From Zhengitettix transpicula (Eukaryota > Arthropoda > Insecta > Orthoptera > Tetrigidae), in NCBI GenBank assembly GCA_037074705.1, contig CM073590.1:180745246-180809245 (forward strand): DNA of 64,000 nt, given 5' to 3'. Positions 1 through 10,239 of the stretch are shown piece after piece. The notes under the pieces were generated by a model, which was given only the letters and a program-made list of their open reading frames with translations, was not told the origin of the DNA and did no database searches. The translations under genes were made by a program, and so were the position numbers. Each line of letters starts with the position of its first letter. Positions within the stretch are counted from its first letter, which is position 1.

Positions 1-749
1 TTATCTATAACCCCCGATATGACTCCAATTTCGGCTGCTTTTGCGCAATTTTTATGTAACGCTACTCGAACCCTAATCATTATAATTAACTCTGAAAAAT
101 ATTTCTTCAACGCAAATATCTGCCGTGTTTGCATGTTCCAAAATTTTCACCCCGCTACCCCTGCATCTGAGGGGTAAATGCCAATTTGAATGTCGTAACT
201 AAACACAGTGACTTCCATAACCTTTGATTTGACTCCAATCTCGGTTGTATTCGCGTTATTTTACTGTAAAGCATCTTCACCCCAAACCCGAAGGGTGTCC
301 TTTTCACAGGGCGTAGGGGATGAAAATTGTATTCAGATAACATTGGTAGAAACACTATCAATATCTTTGGCCCCTAAAAATATTTATCCGACTCAAATAT
401 CGGCTGTTTTAGTATGGTTAAATATTTCCACCCCCGCTTCTGGGGGTGGAAGACGCGTCTCAATCCGACAGTGTTTGTTTCCTGGTCGCAAATAACACGT
501 GTACGAAATTTGGTGAAAATTGCTCGACTGGTGTAGATTTGTATTTTATTTAGAAAACGTTTGTATGGGAAATAGAAAAGGGCTGTTTTTAGGGTTTTCC
601 CGGAAATTATTCCATTTTTTCTCGCCTTTTAAACCTTCCCTAGACCTCCACGAACATTTCAAGACTAAGATAAGATAAATCCGTTTAGCTGTTCTCGAGT
701 TTTAGTGAGACTAACGAACAGCAATTCATTTTTATATATATAGATAGAT
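1..749 (+). repeat. RTE-like dispersed repeat, copy 1
   Basis: Shares its main phrases with two other copies in the window: 'ataaccccgatttgactcc', then 'ttatgtaacgc', a 'aaaatatttatt' block, and 'gtgtttgtttc...acacgtgta..aattt'. It ends in an AT-rich tail at about 720-749 with 'tagatagatg'. The copy at 14224 ends in the similar 'ttattagatagatt'. The layout (short decayed body, phrase ending like 'aaatttggtgaaaat', simple AT-rich tail) resembles the 3' parts of RTE-type LINEs seen across arthropods. That class label is inference. The copy runs off the left edge, so its 5' end is not visible. The 68- and 95-codon frames inside it are not genes. Confidence 0.6.
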
Positions 750-1371
750 GTACACAAATTACTGAACCACTAAATTCCTATTTTTACAATTGAGAACAAA
801 AGCGTAAAATATTTATTAATGACACGTCCATTTTTAGTATAAATTAGTAATGCCATTTGTAAATTACGAACAATGAAATATTAGCTGCAGGTAAACAACC
901 AAACATAATGCGGAAAACATCAGAAATGTGTCATAAAAAACGGAGAAATTGATAGAAACGGACTAATACTAAATCGTAAAGATTAGAGTACAACAATTAG
1001 AAATTTTTTTCCTACCGAATCCATTATTTTGGCATGAAAAGCCCAGAATTAGAAACGCAAACAGTTGTTATTAATAATATTCAAGTACCGTCGTATATGC
1101 TTCGGACAGCATTCATAAGATCTAGTTCAAATTTTACGTAGACTCATGATGATACGAAAAGAATTATAATAAAATAATTGTACCGGAAATAAGCTAATTC
1201 TGTAAATGCCGTGATTGTTGAAAGTATAAACGAGCTGAGAGTGGATTTTGATTTCTCTTCATGAATATTTAATTACATTGCGAGCGTTCACTCTTGTTCT
1301 GCGTTCGAAAATAGTCCTTCCTGCATAAAAATTGTTGCATTAAAATATAACATTATCACTCATTGATGAAA

Positions 1372-1481
1372 TTCTACGCTTCTCTGTTGGTTATGTTTAT
1401 CACTGCATCAAACTTCATGAGAAAGTTTCTACGCTTCTCTGTTGGTTATGTTTATCACTGCATCAAACTTCATGAGAAAGT
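1372..1481. repeat. Exact 55-bp tandem duplication
   Basis: The unit starting 'ttctacgcttctctgttgg' and ending 'catgagaaagt' occurs twice head to tail (1372-1426 and 1427-1481) with no differences. The lack of divergence suggests a recent duplication, or an assembly artefact. Confidence 0.95.
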
Positions 1482-2524
1482 GACAAAATTATTTTATGAT
1501 CATTGGTAATTTTTTTTTTGTAAATCAACATTTTCTTTGGTAGTTTTCAGTATTTAACGTGATGTATTCGTTTATCGTAATGCAAAGCTGTCCTCGTAAT
1601 TTGTATTACTTTCCTGCGATTTCATATTTCTCATAATTTAAATTCTGTAATACATACGCGGCAAATAACCACACAGAAAATGTATTCTATTTTCTTGGGG
1701 CATGACGATACAGAATAAAAATATAATTCTAACCTTGACATTAATTATAATCTACAAAACTACAACACTGTGACGTAACCGGTTGAAAGACTCCAGAATA
1801 TTTAATGAACTAATTGCTGACTAAAATTTATTTTTCGACCATAGTCATTTTCTAATTATTAGTTATCTTTCATTCTAAACAAAGGAATAAAAGGATAACA
1901 AAACTAGCGTTTATTTGTGAATTTACATTTGAGTTTGCTTTCAATGAGTTAAATCATAAAGACGCCAATGTCGGTCTAAACCAAGAGCGATTGCAGAAGT
2001 TTGCCTTTACTTAAATTTTAGACTAATTGGAGATAATTTAACACGCTCCGGTTATCCAGTATTAAAACTATTTAACTTTACTCGTCTTTTATAACACATT
2101 CGCTATGAAATGATTGCGAAATTCAATAATCCAAATGGAAGATTTAACTTTTATTTGATAAGGCATTTGCCAGTATAACAATTTTGTTTCCACTGTCTAT
2201 TCTCTATAAAGTATTTATCATTACGACGTTAGATATAATTTACAATTTTTCTTTCCTAGTATATCAGGAATACATTGGCTTCCGACGTTTTAAAAATGGA
2301 ATTTCGTTGATGGACTTTCCTCGAACCCATAGATAATCAAATGTGAACTGCCTATTGACATTTAAACAACATAATTCCCTAAAGTAAATCTTTAGCACAC
2401 CGTTTATTATTATAATTTGTTTAGAACAAGGATATAGCATAAAACCGATCAATATGGTTCGGGGCAATTATATACTCAATTTCGCATAATTATTGGATAT
2501 TTATGGATATGGATCATTTTACAG

Positions 2525-2632
2525 TAGTGTTGATAGATGGAGCAGAAATAAAAAACTAAATGGGCCTGATTCATCATTCTTCACTGCTGATCAAGAAAGT
2601 ATGCAGATAAGATGCCCACAAGTTGACGATGA
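2525..2632 (+). CDS. Candidate internal exon of an unidentified gene
   Basis: A 108-bp segment is bounded by a good acceptor ('ggatcattttacag' just before 2525) and a consensus donor (GTAAGT at 2633). Read with one leading base, it is open across 35 codons plus two trailing bases (peptide starts SVDRWSRNKKL, ends QIRCPQVDDE). Both introns would be phase 2, so the exon is symmetric and could be skipped without a frameshift. The peptide is mixed and hydrophilic with one Cys, and I recognise no domain. The first frame begins with a TAG, so only this phase works. It could belong to a plus-strand gene with exons outside the window, or be chance; GTAAGT alone is expected roughly 30 times by chance in this window on both strands. 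Confidence 0.35.
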
Positions 2633-3353
2633 GTAAGTGTTGTAATAAGTAAACAATACAAGATCGCAAATTTATTTTTCAGGAACATTAGATGAAGCCA
2701 GATAAATGGTTTAATACGTTTGTGACCAATTTTCTAACATCTGCTCTGAATCAGAATACCCTACGGGACTGTTTTCTCTGATTTGAGACGATATGCTGAA
2801 TTATAATACGCTACTAGAACACTGATTATATTACTAGAAGCAAAGGCAGTGAGATTTACGGTCAGTGTCCATGGCCCCATGATATAAACTAACATATGAG
2901 CGGCGTCTAAATCAAATAATTTGTAATTCAGAGGCAATATTTCTAGGACGAGCTAAAAGTGTAACATGATTATGTTTCCGTCCAAACAAAAACGTCCGCC
3001 AGAGGATGTTTATGCGGTGACGTAACGCACCACGTGTGTGGATTAGTGAGGTCATTGCAAGGCGAGGAGACGAGACTGCTCAAGATAAACTCTGTGACAT
3101 TTGGCTGTCAAAATACTCGTATACATAAAATGCATTTTAATAGTACAATATATTATGTTTTGTAATAACAAAGATTTATGCGGTAGAAGAAAAATCTGTG
3201 GCTAATGTTTCTTACTAAATTGTTTTCAGACAAATTACGAATACAGTTCATCTGAAACTAAAATTATAATTATTTTACTGCTTTAAGTCGTGATTACTGT
3301 GATTCGTGTTTTCTGAATTATCTATATTCTTATTATCCTTATATTACCGAATT

Positions 3354-3370
3354 CTCTCTCTCTCTCTCAA

Positions 3371-3426
<56 letters not shown>
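3354..3426. repeat. Compound microsatellite (CT)n(AC)n(AT)n
   Basis: Consecutive runs of CT, AC and AT dinucleotides. The run abuts directly the start of a family A repeat copy at 3427. Confidence 0.97.
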
Positions 3427-3429
<3 letters not shown>

Positions 3430-3719
3430 TCTCCGTTTTTGAACTAAGATTCCCACAAGCCGAGGCACCTCGGCCTGTTCTGAGAGATGTATGTTCCGGG
3501 GTCTCAGACCTTGGGCATACGGTAAGAGTTGTCCGCTATTCCCATAGGTATAGTCGGCCAGCTGCCTCCTAAACTGGTCGAGGCACGGAGAAGGGAATGC
3601 TGCGTCCCCACAGCAAACTCCTCTCCCGCTATCGGAAGGGCGTGGGACAAGTACCCAATGCCCGACCTACCTGATGCACGTTTTTTCTAGGGTTTTCCCT
3701 GCAAATGCCGGGTAGGGCC
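3427..3719 (+). repeat. Family A dispersed repeat, copy 1, 5' part (split by P-like element)
   Basis: This is the first part of a roughly 480-bp repeat found eight times here. It contains the family phrases 'ttcccac.agccgaggcacc', 'cggccagctgcctcctaa', 'gggacaagtacc', 'gcccgacctacctgatgca' and 'atgccgggtag'. The copy stops at 3719, where the P-like element begins, and resumes at 5987. Joined, the two halves make one continuous family member, which dates the P-like insertion after this copy. Family A probably derives from a non-LTR retrotransposon 3' end or a SINE, because full copies end in A-rich tails; the class is inference. Confidence 0.85.
3711..3719. repeat. Target site duplication, left copy (9 bp)
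   Basis: 'ggtagggcc' immediately left of the P-like element is repeated immediately right of it at 5987-5995. It belongs to the interrupted family A repeat. Confidence 0.85.
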
Positions 3720-3746
3720 GTGGCCACCGAGAGTACAAGGCCGTCT
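3720..3746 (+). repeat. Left terminal inverted repeat of P-like element
   Basis: 27 bp, identical to the reverse complement of 5960-5986. Confidence 0.92.
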
Positions 3747-3922
3747 TACCTGCCCCGTAAAATCCCATGACGTCATCAAACTTAGGGTTAAGATCTCAAG
3801 GTATGTGACTAACGGCAGTATTATTTGAGCTGGTGTCTGAACTCGTTGCGACGTTTTCTTCTCCTTTTTTAAATAATTGTTTTGAAATTTTTCTGAAGAG
3901 AAGGTACTTCAAAAGGTTACAG

Positions 3923-4069
3923 AGCTGTGTAGTATCTATTTGTAATTGGAACTATAAAAATGGAACTAAAGTTCTTACATTCAGTTTCGCGAAAGACGGA
4001 CGATTGTGTGCTCAGTGAGAGCACGCCATTAAAAGATTGGATTTTCACAAACCAACCAGAAACAGTATG
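3923..4069 (+). pseudogene. THAP DNA-binding domain exon of P-like transposase (broken)
   Basis: The frame reads SCVVSICNWNYKNGTKVLTF and onward to RLCAQ. It has a C-x4-C pair at codons 3926 and 3941, then a basic, aromatic stretch like the N-terminal half of a THAP zinc finger. In-frame TGA at 4016-4018 sits where the family usually has the conserved Trp after the LR/LC-x2 position. Reading on gives EHAIKRLDFHKPTRNSMV and then a splice donor, ATG|GTAAGA, at 4069/4070. The third Cys and the His of C2CH would lie in the next exon. No matching acceptor is seen before the C-terminal fragment at about 4412, so the next exons were probably deleted. THAP domains bind transposon ends in P and THAP9 proteins. 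Not functional. Confidence 0.65.
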
Positions 4070-4411
4070 GTAAGATTATTTTAAATTAATATTTCACTTT
4101 TTTCTTAATTTCTTACAAATTATCTTCATTTTCTTTAATCAATTACTCACGTTGATGTAGTTGTGTAAAACGCTCCGGTTAATAATATTTTGAGGAATTT
4201 TCCTGGGAATAATATACAATTCTGTTATTCTGCGTTATCCGATATTTTGCTTGCTAAACACGTTAAAGACTGAAACTGTCAAACAAGTAATAATAGTTTC
4301 ATTGTTGTTTTTATTGTCAATAATGATGGTGGAATTGTACCTCATTATCTCAGTAAATTATTATCCTACTCTTGTGAATATTATATAAATATATATATAT
4401 TTGTTTATTTT

Positions 4412-5416
4412 ATTTATTGTTTCTGGTGGAACATTGTAAATGTTAAAACACCATTTATTGGAAATCGTTTATATGATACAATTAAAACGCCTCTGACAAC
4501 TGAATCTGATGTGAAATTAAAATTTCTCTACCAAATTTTTGATTGGCTTGATGCTTGGGAAAATATGAAGTGCGAGACAGGTATGTTAAGTAGGGAAACA
4601 CACTACGCATTAAAACTAACAACTAACGGCTTAATAGTGCTTGCTTCTTATTGTAGCTCTGAACTTAACATGAATTATATACTTCCGGGGAAGTTTCAAA
4701 CTGATAATTTAGAGGAAAGATTTAGTATGTACAGGCAACTGTCTGGTGGCGAATATCATATATCAATTAGGCAGGTACTTGAATGAGAAAAAAAATCGTA
4801 ATCATTCTCTATTAAAATTATTACTGACAATTAAAAACGAAGTTAATGTATATATTCAAAAAGTAAATTTAAAGTGGGAGACAATGGAAAGCCAAGATTT
4901 AATTAATACCATTCCTTCTTTTTTTATAAAAACTAATGAAGGTGATATAGAAAGTTGCAACACGCTTCTACCTGTTATTAACTATGTGGCCGGTTATTGT
5001 ATTTATTCGGTATTAAAAAGATTAAAGTGTGAACCCTGTAGCCAACACTTTGTACTAATTGATAAAACTAATAACCAATTTGATTATTTAAGAGATTTAG
5101 ACAGAGGGGGATTAATGTACCCTGAAAGTGATGTTGTAAATGTGACATTATATACCTATATAGTCTTGAATAAGGTTTTAAAAGATTATGAAATAGAATT
5201 TTTAAAATTAAATGACCAAAGGCAAATATCCTTACATTGGATATTTTGAAAGGACAAGAATTTATTGATGAAGAGATATGTGAAAATGGTCATTTTACAG
5301 AAAAAGTGTATAAAATGATTATTTGGGGAACATGTAATATATTATTGAACAACTATTGTAAAACAAAAAATGATTCCCTTCACAGTGACAATCTACTAAA
5401 AAAATTGCAACTGTGA
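4412..5416 (+). pseudogene. P/THAP9-like transposase C-terminal region (two frameshifts)
   Basis: Three successive frames give one P-type C-terminus. From 4412 the frame runs through WWNIVNVKTPFIGNRLYDT and LSRETHYALKLT to the family signature GKFQTDNLEERFSMYRQLSG. The frame breaks near 4784-4795 in an A-rich run. The next frame (to about 5225) has the Cys-containing motif YVAGYCIYSVLKRLKCEPC and RGGLMYPESDVV, typical of THAP9-like proteins. A second shift near 5230 restores LTLDILKGQEFID, ending at a TGA at 5414-5416, with AATAAA directly after. The upstream catalytic core is absent. Known family role: cut-and-paste transposition in the nucleus. This copy cannot encode an active enzyme. Confidence 0.85.
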
Positions 5417-5959
5417 AAAAATAAAGAGATTTGTATCTATGTAACAATTTTAAAATTTATATTTAACCATATATCTCTAGATTTGGCTTTTTGTACATAA
5501 TTTTTATTTGTTAATTTATTGTAGTGTCAATTTTATAATTTTCTTTGTCAGAAAATAAAATGTTTTAATTAATTTCGTCTTTCAAGTTCTTCATCATGCT
5601 TTTCAAAAAGTTTGTGATAACTTTAAACATTGTAGGTATATGTATTCAATTAGTATTGATTGAATTTAAAAATATGCGTAAATAATTCTTTCTAAAAAAA
5701 TTATAATACGTTAAGAGATCGCAAATTGCCACGAAACGTATTTTTCAATTATAAATCTTTTTCTGGCTTTATGAGGCTGTGTTATATTTATAATTATTAT
5801 AAAAGAGTTTTAAAAAATTTAATAACTTTCTTGCAAAATTCGTGTTTTTGTCTATGCAATCAGTTTATCTTGCTCCTGTGTATTTCCTGGAATGGCAATT
5901 TTTTCACGATTCCTGCACAGGAAACACAACCCTAAGTACGGTGACGTCACAAACTGGTG

Positions 5960-5986
5960 AGACGGCCTTGTACTCTCGGTGGCCAC
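5960..5986 (-). repeat. Right terminal inverted repeat of P-like element
   Basis: 27 bp, exact reverse complement of 3720-3746. It is followed directly by the second copy of the 9-bp target duplication at 5987-5995. Confidence 0.92.
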
Positions 5987-6157
5987 GGTAGGGCCCTTAA
6001 ACTATAGCCTGGGGGCCCTAGTTAACCATTGGCTACCTTCCTCTCCCCTTCCGCATCCTCCCTTTCAAATTCCTTCCTATGCTATTAAATGGGAGTTGCC
6101 CAACGTGGATTACCCTCTTTTAGCCTGTTGCCCTAAAAAAATATATCTATATGTATA

Positions 6158-6192
<35 letters not shown>
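5987..6192 (+). repeat. Family A repeat, copy 1, 3' part with (AT)n tail
   Basis: It resumes the copy interrupted at 3719: 'gggccctagttaacc', 'ccttggctacc'-like, 'ccttccgcatcc', 'cctatgctattaaa', then 'ttgccctaaaaaaa'. The A-rich end runs into an (AT)n tract to 6192. The apparent 81-codon frame here recurs wherever this repeat occurs and is not a gene. Confidence 0.85.
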
Positions 6193-6196
<4 letters not shown>

Positions 6197-7467
6197 ATTC
6201 TTTCTTAGCGAAAGGTTCATATGACTTATTTACTCCTATCTCCAGAATCTTCATTTAAGTAGAATATTTTAAAGTTACTCGTATCATCCAAATGCTGGAT
6301 AATTCTTTCAGGTCATATATGACTTCGAATAGATTAATTTTAGTCAATCTTTACGATCCGTGTATTAAGTGATCCGATTCGTGGTATGAGTGCCAAGCTT
6401 GTTTTGTTCCTTTTTCAATAAAAAACAGTCTGATCATTTCAATTAAACTTTTTGTCGTCGTTGCATAAAACTTCAAGGAACTATATAAAATCAAGCTGGT
6501 ATTTATACCTCCTTGATATAACTTTGCGGACGTACAAAATCCGATTTTTGCTGCTTGGCCATGGATTTTGTTCGCTTTTCAGAAAAATGACATGTGATTT
6601 TCTCCTTAGGCCTTTACCATTTTCGAGGTAAACTTCAATGGTCATCCGCCACTTGAAAAAGTTCAAATTTAAACTGCCAAATATACTTTTCCTTTTACGG
6701 GACATGTCATTAAGCGGTAAACAGAACATTTGTTATAATGAGCAGGAAAAAAACTTGATTCTAGAACAATTAGTTGTAAGTTACGCGGTGAAGAAAATGA
6801 AAAAGCCTAAGCAAGCCTTTTCCTGTCAATAATATAAACGGTAAACAAATCTTTTTGTCAAAAGCTAACTCTATCACCGCGAATCGTGCATCCCCACATT
6901 AAGGACGGGCAACCAACCAGAATGCTCCTGGTGTTATTGAATATGTAATGCCAAAGTGAATGTATAGTACACGTCCGTACTCGGAGGATTGTAGCAGAAA
7001 TGTCGAAGACCAATGTGGGTTACTGTGGCGCGGTGAATGGTGAACGACCAAGGTATCAGGTGACGGCGGAAGTCCAGGATCTGGGCCAAGAAGCGGCATC
7101 TCTACTCCACTACACCGCCCATTGTGGACAGTCGTCGTATTTCCTTGCCTAAAGGAACTGCCCGATCGTCCATGGCTCGGTCCGCGTCTTGCTTTCGTAC
7201 CTCGCCCTGCTGACCTCTATCAGCACTGGACATCACTTTAAAACAATCGTACGATTATAGGGATCAGAGTTATGGAATTCCACGCGGGTATTCAGAGTGT
7301 ATCATAGTTCTGAACGCTAACAATTATAATTTTATTTGACGGTTTTAAACATGAGTTCCAAGAAGTAGAATTAAATAAAGACCAGTAAGTTTCTCTCTAT
7401 CCACTGAGATTGTATCACAAATATGTTACAGCCTAACGGAGAATAGAAAAAAAAACCGTTGTCACGC
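6193..7467. other. Interval with a GC-richer patch, no confirmed gene
   Basis: Most of this is unremarkable AT-rich DNA. At about 6895-7235 the base composition is richer in G+C and the minus strand has two overlapping open frames. One starts MSSADRGQQGEVRKQDADRA at about 7235 with a reasonable start context. The other is a longer frame without a clear start, ending at 6899. I recognise neither and see no convincing splice sites. The frame ending KKMKKPKQAFSC near 6830 (plus) faintly resembles a zeste-type Myb/SANT start but is too short to call. Confidence 0.35.
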
Positions 7468-7892
7468 GCGAAAGCCTGTGGGAACTGTTTTCAGCTGTCG
7501 CAGGTGAATCTTCCCGGAGATCCGGAGAGAGCTACATTTAGGGATGCCTTCTCCTCTCTATGGATTAAGGTTCCCACAACCCAAGGCACCGCTGGTCAAT
7601 TTTGGGAGGTGTATCTTCCGGGGTCGCAAACAGTCGGCCAGCTGCCTCCTGAACTGGTCGAGACATGGAGAAGGGAATGCTGTGTACCCACAGAAAACCT
7701 GAATGGCGTGGCACAAGTACCACATACCCGACCAACCTGATTCAGGTCTTTCTATAGTTTTCACTGCATTACTTTTAAGCAAATTTCGGGGTAGGATCCT
7801 TAAAATGAAGCCCGGGGACCCTCGTTAACCTCTTGGTTACCTCGCTCTACCTTTCCGGATTATCCCCTTTCAGCATCTTTCCTATGCTATAA
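7468..7892 (+). repeat. Family A dispersed repeat, copy 2
   Basis: It carries the family phrases 'ggttcccacaa', 'cggccagctgcctcctgaac', 'acaagtacc' and 'cctatgctat'. It is more diverged than other copies and has a short internal deletion between the 'ccggggtcgca' and 'gtcggcc' blocks. It ends at about 7892 without the A tail. Confidence 0.8.
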
Positions 7893-8535
7893 GACTTATT
7901 CTTCTTCTTCTGCGTACAGAAAGTTGTTTATTGAATTACAACTACATACATTTGTGTAACTCTAAATAATGATAAATGAAGGAGCTTGACTTCTTCAATT
8001 GAATTCAAATTATGATTTTGATTTTAGCCTTGAAATCTTACTTTCGGTTACAAATAATATTATATCCTGAAGCAATAGGTCCTCTGAACGTCTGACGACG
8101 TAGCTCAGTACTTCTATTTTGTCTGCGAATCTTCTCCAGATCTACAGTTTTTTCGGCGCTAGTCAAATTTTAACTAATATTTTTATAAGTTTTAACATTC
8201 GAGCGATGAGAATTATTTACGTATCCTGGCCTGGATATTATAAAATGTTTCGGTTATTCTCTTTATTGTCATGCATGCAGTAACAGTTTTTCTGAGAATC
8301 GAGCACAACCTTTCTCCACGGACTGCTCAGACAATTTTTAGCGCTTCCCGCGCACATTGACACGGAAACACCTCCGACAATGCATCAAACTCAATGCAGC
8401 CCGAAAAGCCATCGACAAAATTCGATAATATGTATATAAAGCAAGTAAATGTAATGCGATAAAATAATTACTTACGTACATTAAATTGATAGTTGGAGTC
8501 GTCAGGTTGGGAACCGGTAACATAACAAATGCTCC
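7893..8535. other. No recognisable gene
   Basis: AT-rich sequence without supported features. Minus-strand frame 8338-8523 continues into a Penelope-like hairpin motif at about 8552 and is not taken as a gene. Confidence 0.45.
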
Positions 8536-8590
8536 AGAGCCTAAGGCCCCTTCTTCAGGAAAGGTCTGAACGTCTTTCTGGCCGGCCGCT
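8510..8590 (-). repeat. Penelope/hammerhead-like motif, minus strand
   Basis: On the minus strand CTGAAGA (complement of 8552-8558) is followed by a short complementary stretch (GGGGCC ... GGCTCT) and then GGAGCATTTG, where related sites here have GAAACG or AAAAATTTG. It is similar in layout to the motif at 47165-47187. It probably marks a decayed Penelope-like terminal repeat; the catalytic core is degenerate. Confidence 0.35.
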
Positions 8591-8603
8591 CAGTTTATAA
8601 GAG

Positions 8604-8605
<2 letters not shown>

Positions 8606-8649
<44 letters not shown>
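8606..8649. repeat. (AT)n microsatellite
   Basis: Uninterrupted AT dinucleotides directly adjoining the LTR-like element at 8649. Confidence 0.95.
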
Positions 8650-8655
<6 letters not shown>

Positions 8656-9610
8656 TTAACATAAACTGTTGCATAAATGTGTTCTTTTTAAATGAAAAAC
8701 TATGAACTTTATACAACAAACAAAATTTATTATGCCAAATTTAAAACAATTATAAAATATACAAAAATAATTGGGATCTCAGGGTCTTGAACTGGGTTTG
8801 ATAATGGCAGAATTTATACAATCAAAGAACACCAAATTTTACATTTACTTTATAAGCAAATTGATGCGTCTAAACATAGACGACATTTGTTCATGAAGAA
8901 AATTATGCTAAAAGATTGAGTTTAAACTATTTCATTTTATCAATAATTAAAGAATGATCTGAATAATTAAAGAACGATCTGACGTTTTATCTTTTAAAAA
9001 CGGTTTACAATAATTTTAACGTTTTCTTTCTACTTACGGCAGCCCAGGACTCATTTTAACTTCTCGTGCACAATTTTGGGGTTTTCACAGATTCTAATTA
9101 CTCAGACTCTAATTATTCACAGACTCTAATTATTCACAGACTCTAATTAGAATAGTCTGTCGGTTAGTTTAAAATGGATTGGTTGATTCTCGATGATTTA
9201 CTGCAAACTGGATGTGTAGATCTCGTGAGTCATGTTGAAAATGCAACTCACTGGTTTTGTCTGTTGACTGAAGATTGATTTCGTTTCTGCGATTTGATAT
9301 AACAGCGTACTTATTACTGGAACACATTCTCTTGTTCCTTAAATTAGCCTTTTTAGTCTGTTCTCCTCGCTGTTCACTGCCCGACTGTATTACTTTTGTA
9401 AAATAGACTTTGCTGGTCTTTATGCCTCGCCGTTCATTGCCCGACTGTCCGTTCGTCTCGTGAATTTTGAGCGCGTAAAACCTCTCAACTGCTCAACAAT
9501 TCTCTCCTTTCATTGTCGGTTTGTTGTGGTGTCCGCTACCGCTATCAATAATGTGTCCTCTACAATTCAACTTTTCAATTAGAACAATGCCTTAATTACC
9601 AATTATTATA
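8649..9610 (-). mobile_element. LTR-like element, diverged copy of 47234-48283
   Basis: It shares an ordered set of phrases with the 1,050-bp element at 47234: 'aacaaacaaaat', 'ctcaggg.cttgactgggtttgataatgg', 'ttactta' and the end 'ccttaattacc..tta'. It lies between AT runs. A minus-strand splice-donor-like GTAAGTA at about 9018-9023 corresponds to one at about 47635-47640 in the other copy, which suggests transcription from right to left. No internal gag/pol is present, so it is best read as a decayed solo LTR; this is inference. Confidence 0.5.
9089..9152. repeat. Short tandem repeat, ~17-18 bp unit
   Basis: About 3.5 copies of a unit like 'cagactctaattattca', inside the LTR-like element. 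It is absent from the related copy at 47234, so it expanded locally. Confidence 0.8.
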
Positions 9611-10239
9611 ATATATATATATATATATGAGAAATTCAATGGATAAATTCGCCTTCTCAGCACGAGCATAACCGTTTAGTGAAAAGTGAGAGAATTTTCC
9701 GATTTGCCACTAATATGAATTAGATAATTTCTTCGACTGAATTCAAAGAGTAAAAAAAATGTCATTAGTAGGAAACGAATGACCTAAGACCTTATATTTC
9801 TTGTGAAATAAATAAAATATTGAAATAAGTAACAATTAATTAAATAAATATTGTGACGTTTCTCGAGAATCGATTGATACACACTAATAGCGATAATAGC
9901 GTTTATTGTGTCACACTATTGTACAGACGCTGAGGGTTATGTGAGATTCGTGATCAACTTTCCGTTTATAATATTAATTAATAGTCTCATGGATAGTGTG
10001 AAGAAGATTAGCAATCGAGCCAGAACCCTAGTATAGATAATTTAGAATCGGCTTGAACAGAGTTTTCCTCTCGATATCTTGCGATGATGAATCATTTAAG
10101 TTTGTTCAGTCTGTAACGTAGCCCAAAGACGGAAATGAACTTCCTAATTGTCTGGTTTGCGCTTTCACTGGTTTAGACGACATGGGCGGATTATAAGTAG
10201 AAAGGAAGCTTAATACAAGACGAGCAGATCTCTACCATT
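9611..10239. other. No recognisable gene
   Basis: AT-rich sequence beginning with a short (AT)n run. Downstream exons of the minus-strand gene could lie here or further left, but I could not identify one. Confidence 0.4.

Larger units (their letters stand above)
750..3353. other. Non-repetitive AT-rich interval
   Basis: Apart from the 55-bp tandem duplication and the candidate exon listed separately, I see no recognisable coding region, RNA gene or transposon here. The short open frames (for example 2264-2467 on the minus strand) have no family resemblance. Confidence 0.5.
3720..5986 (+). mobile_element. P/THAP9-like DNA transposon, internally deleted
   Basis: A complete 2,267-bp element. 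The ends are perfect 27-bp inverted repeats (3720-3746 and 5960-5986), each starting GTGGCCACCGAGAGTACAAG read inward. Subterminal inverted matches follow: TGACGTCA at 3768-3775 and 5942-5949, and ACTTAGGGTT at 3780-3789 inverted at 5928-5937. It carries a THAP-type exon near the left end and a transposase C-terminus near the right, but the middle of the transposase, including the catalytic domain, is missing. It therefore looks like a non-autonomous internal-deletion derivative, as is common in P elements. It interrupts a family A repeat and is flanked by a 9-bp duplication, while P elements usually make 8 bp. Confidence 0.85.

Noticed and set aside
6638..6832. Short frame resembling the start of a zeste-like Myb/SANT domain
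   Set aside because: Covers under half the domain and lacks its conserved Trp residues.
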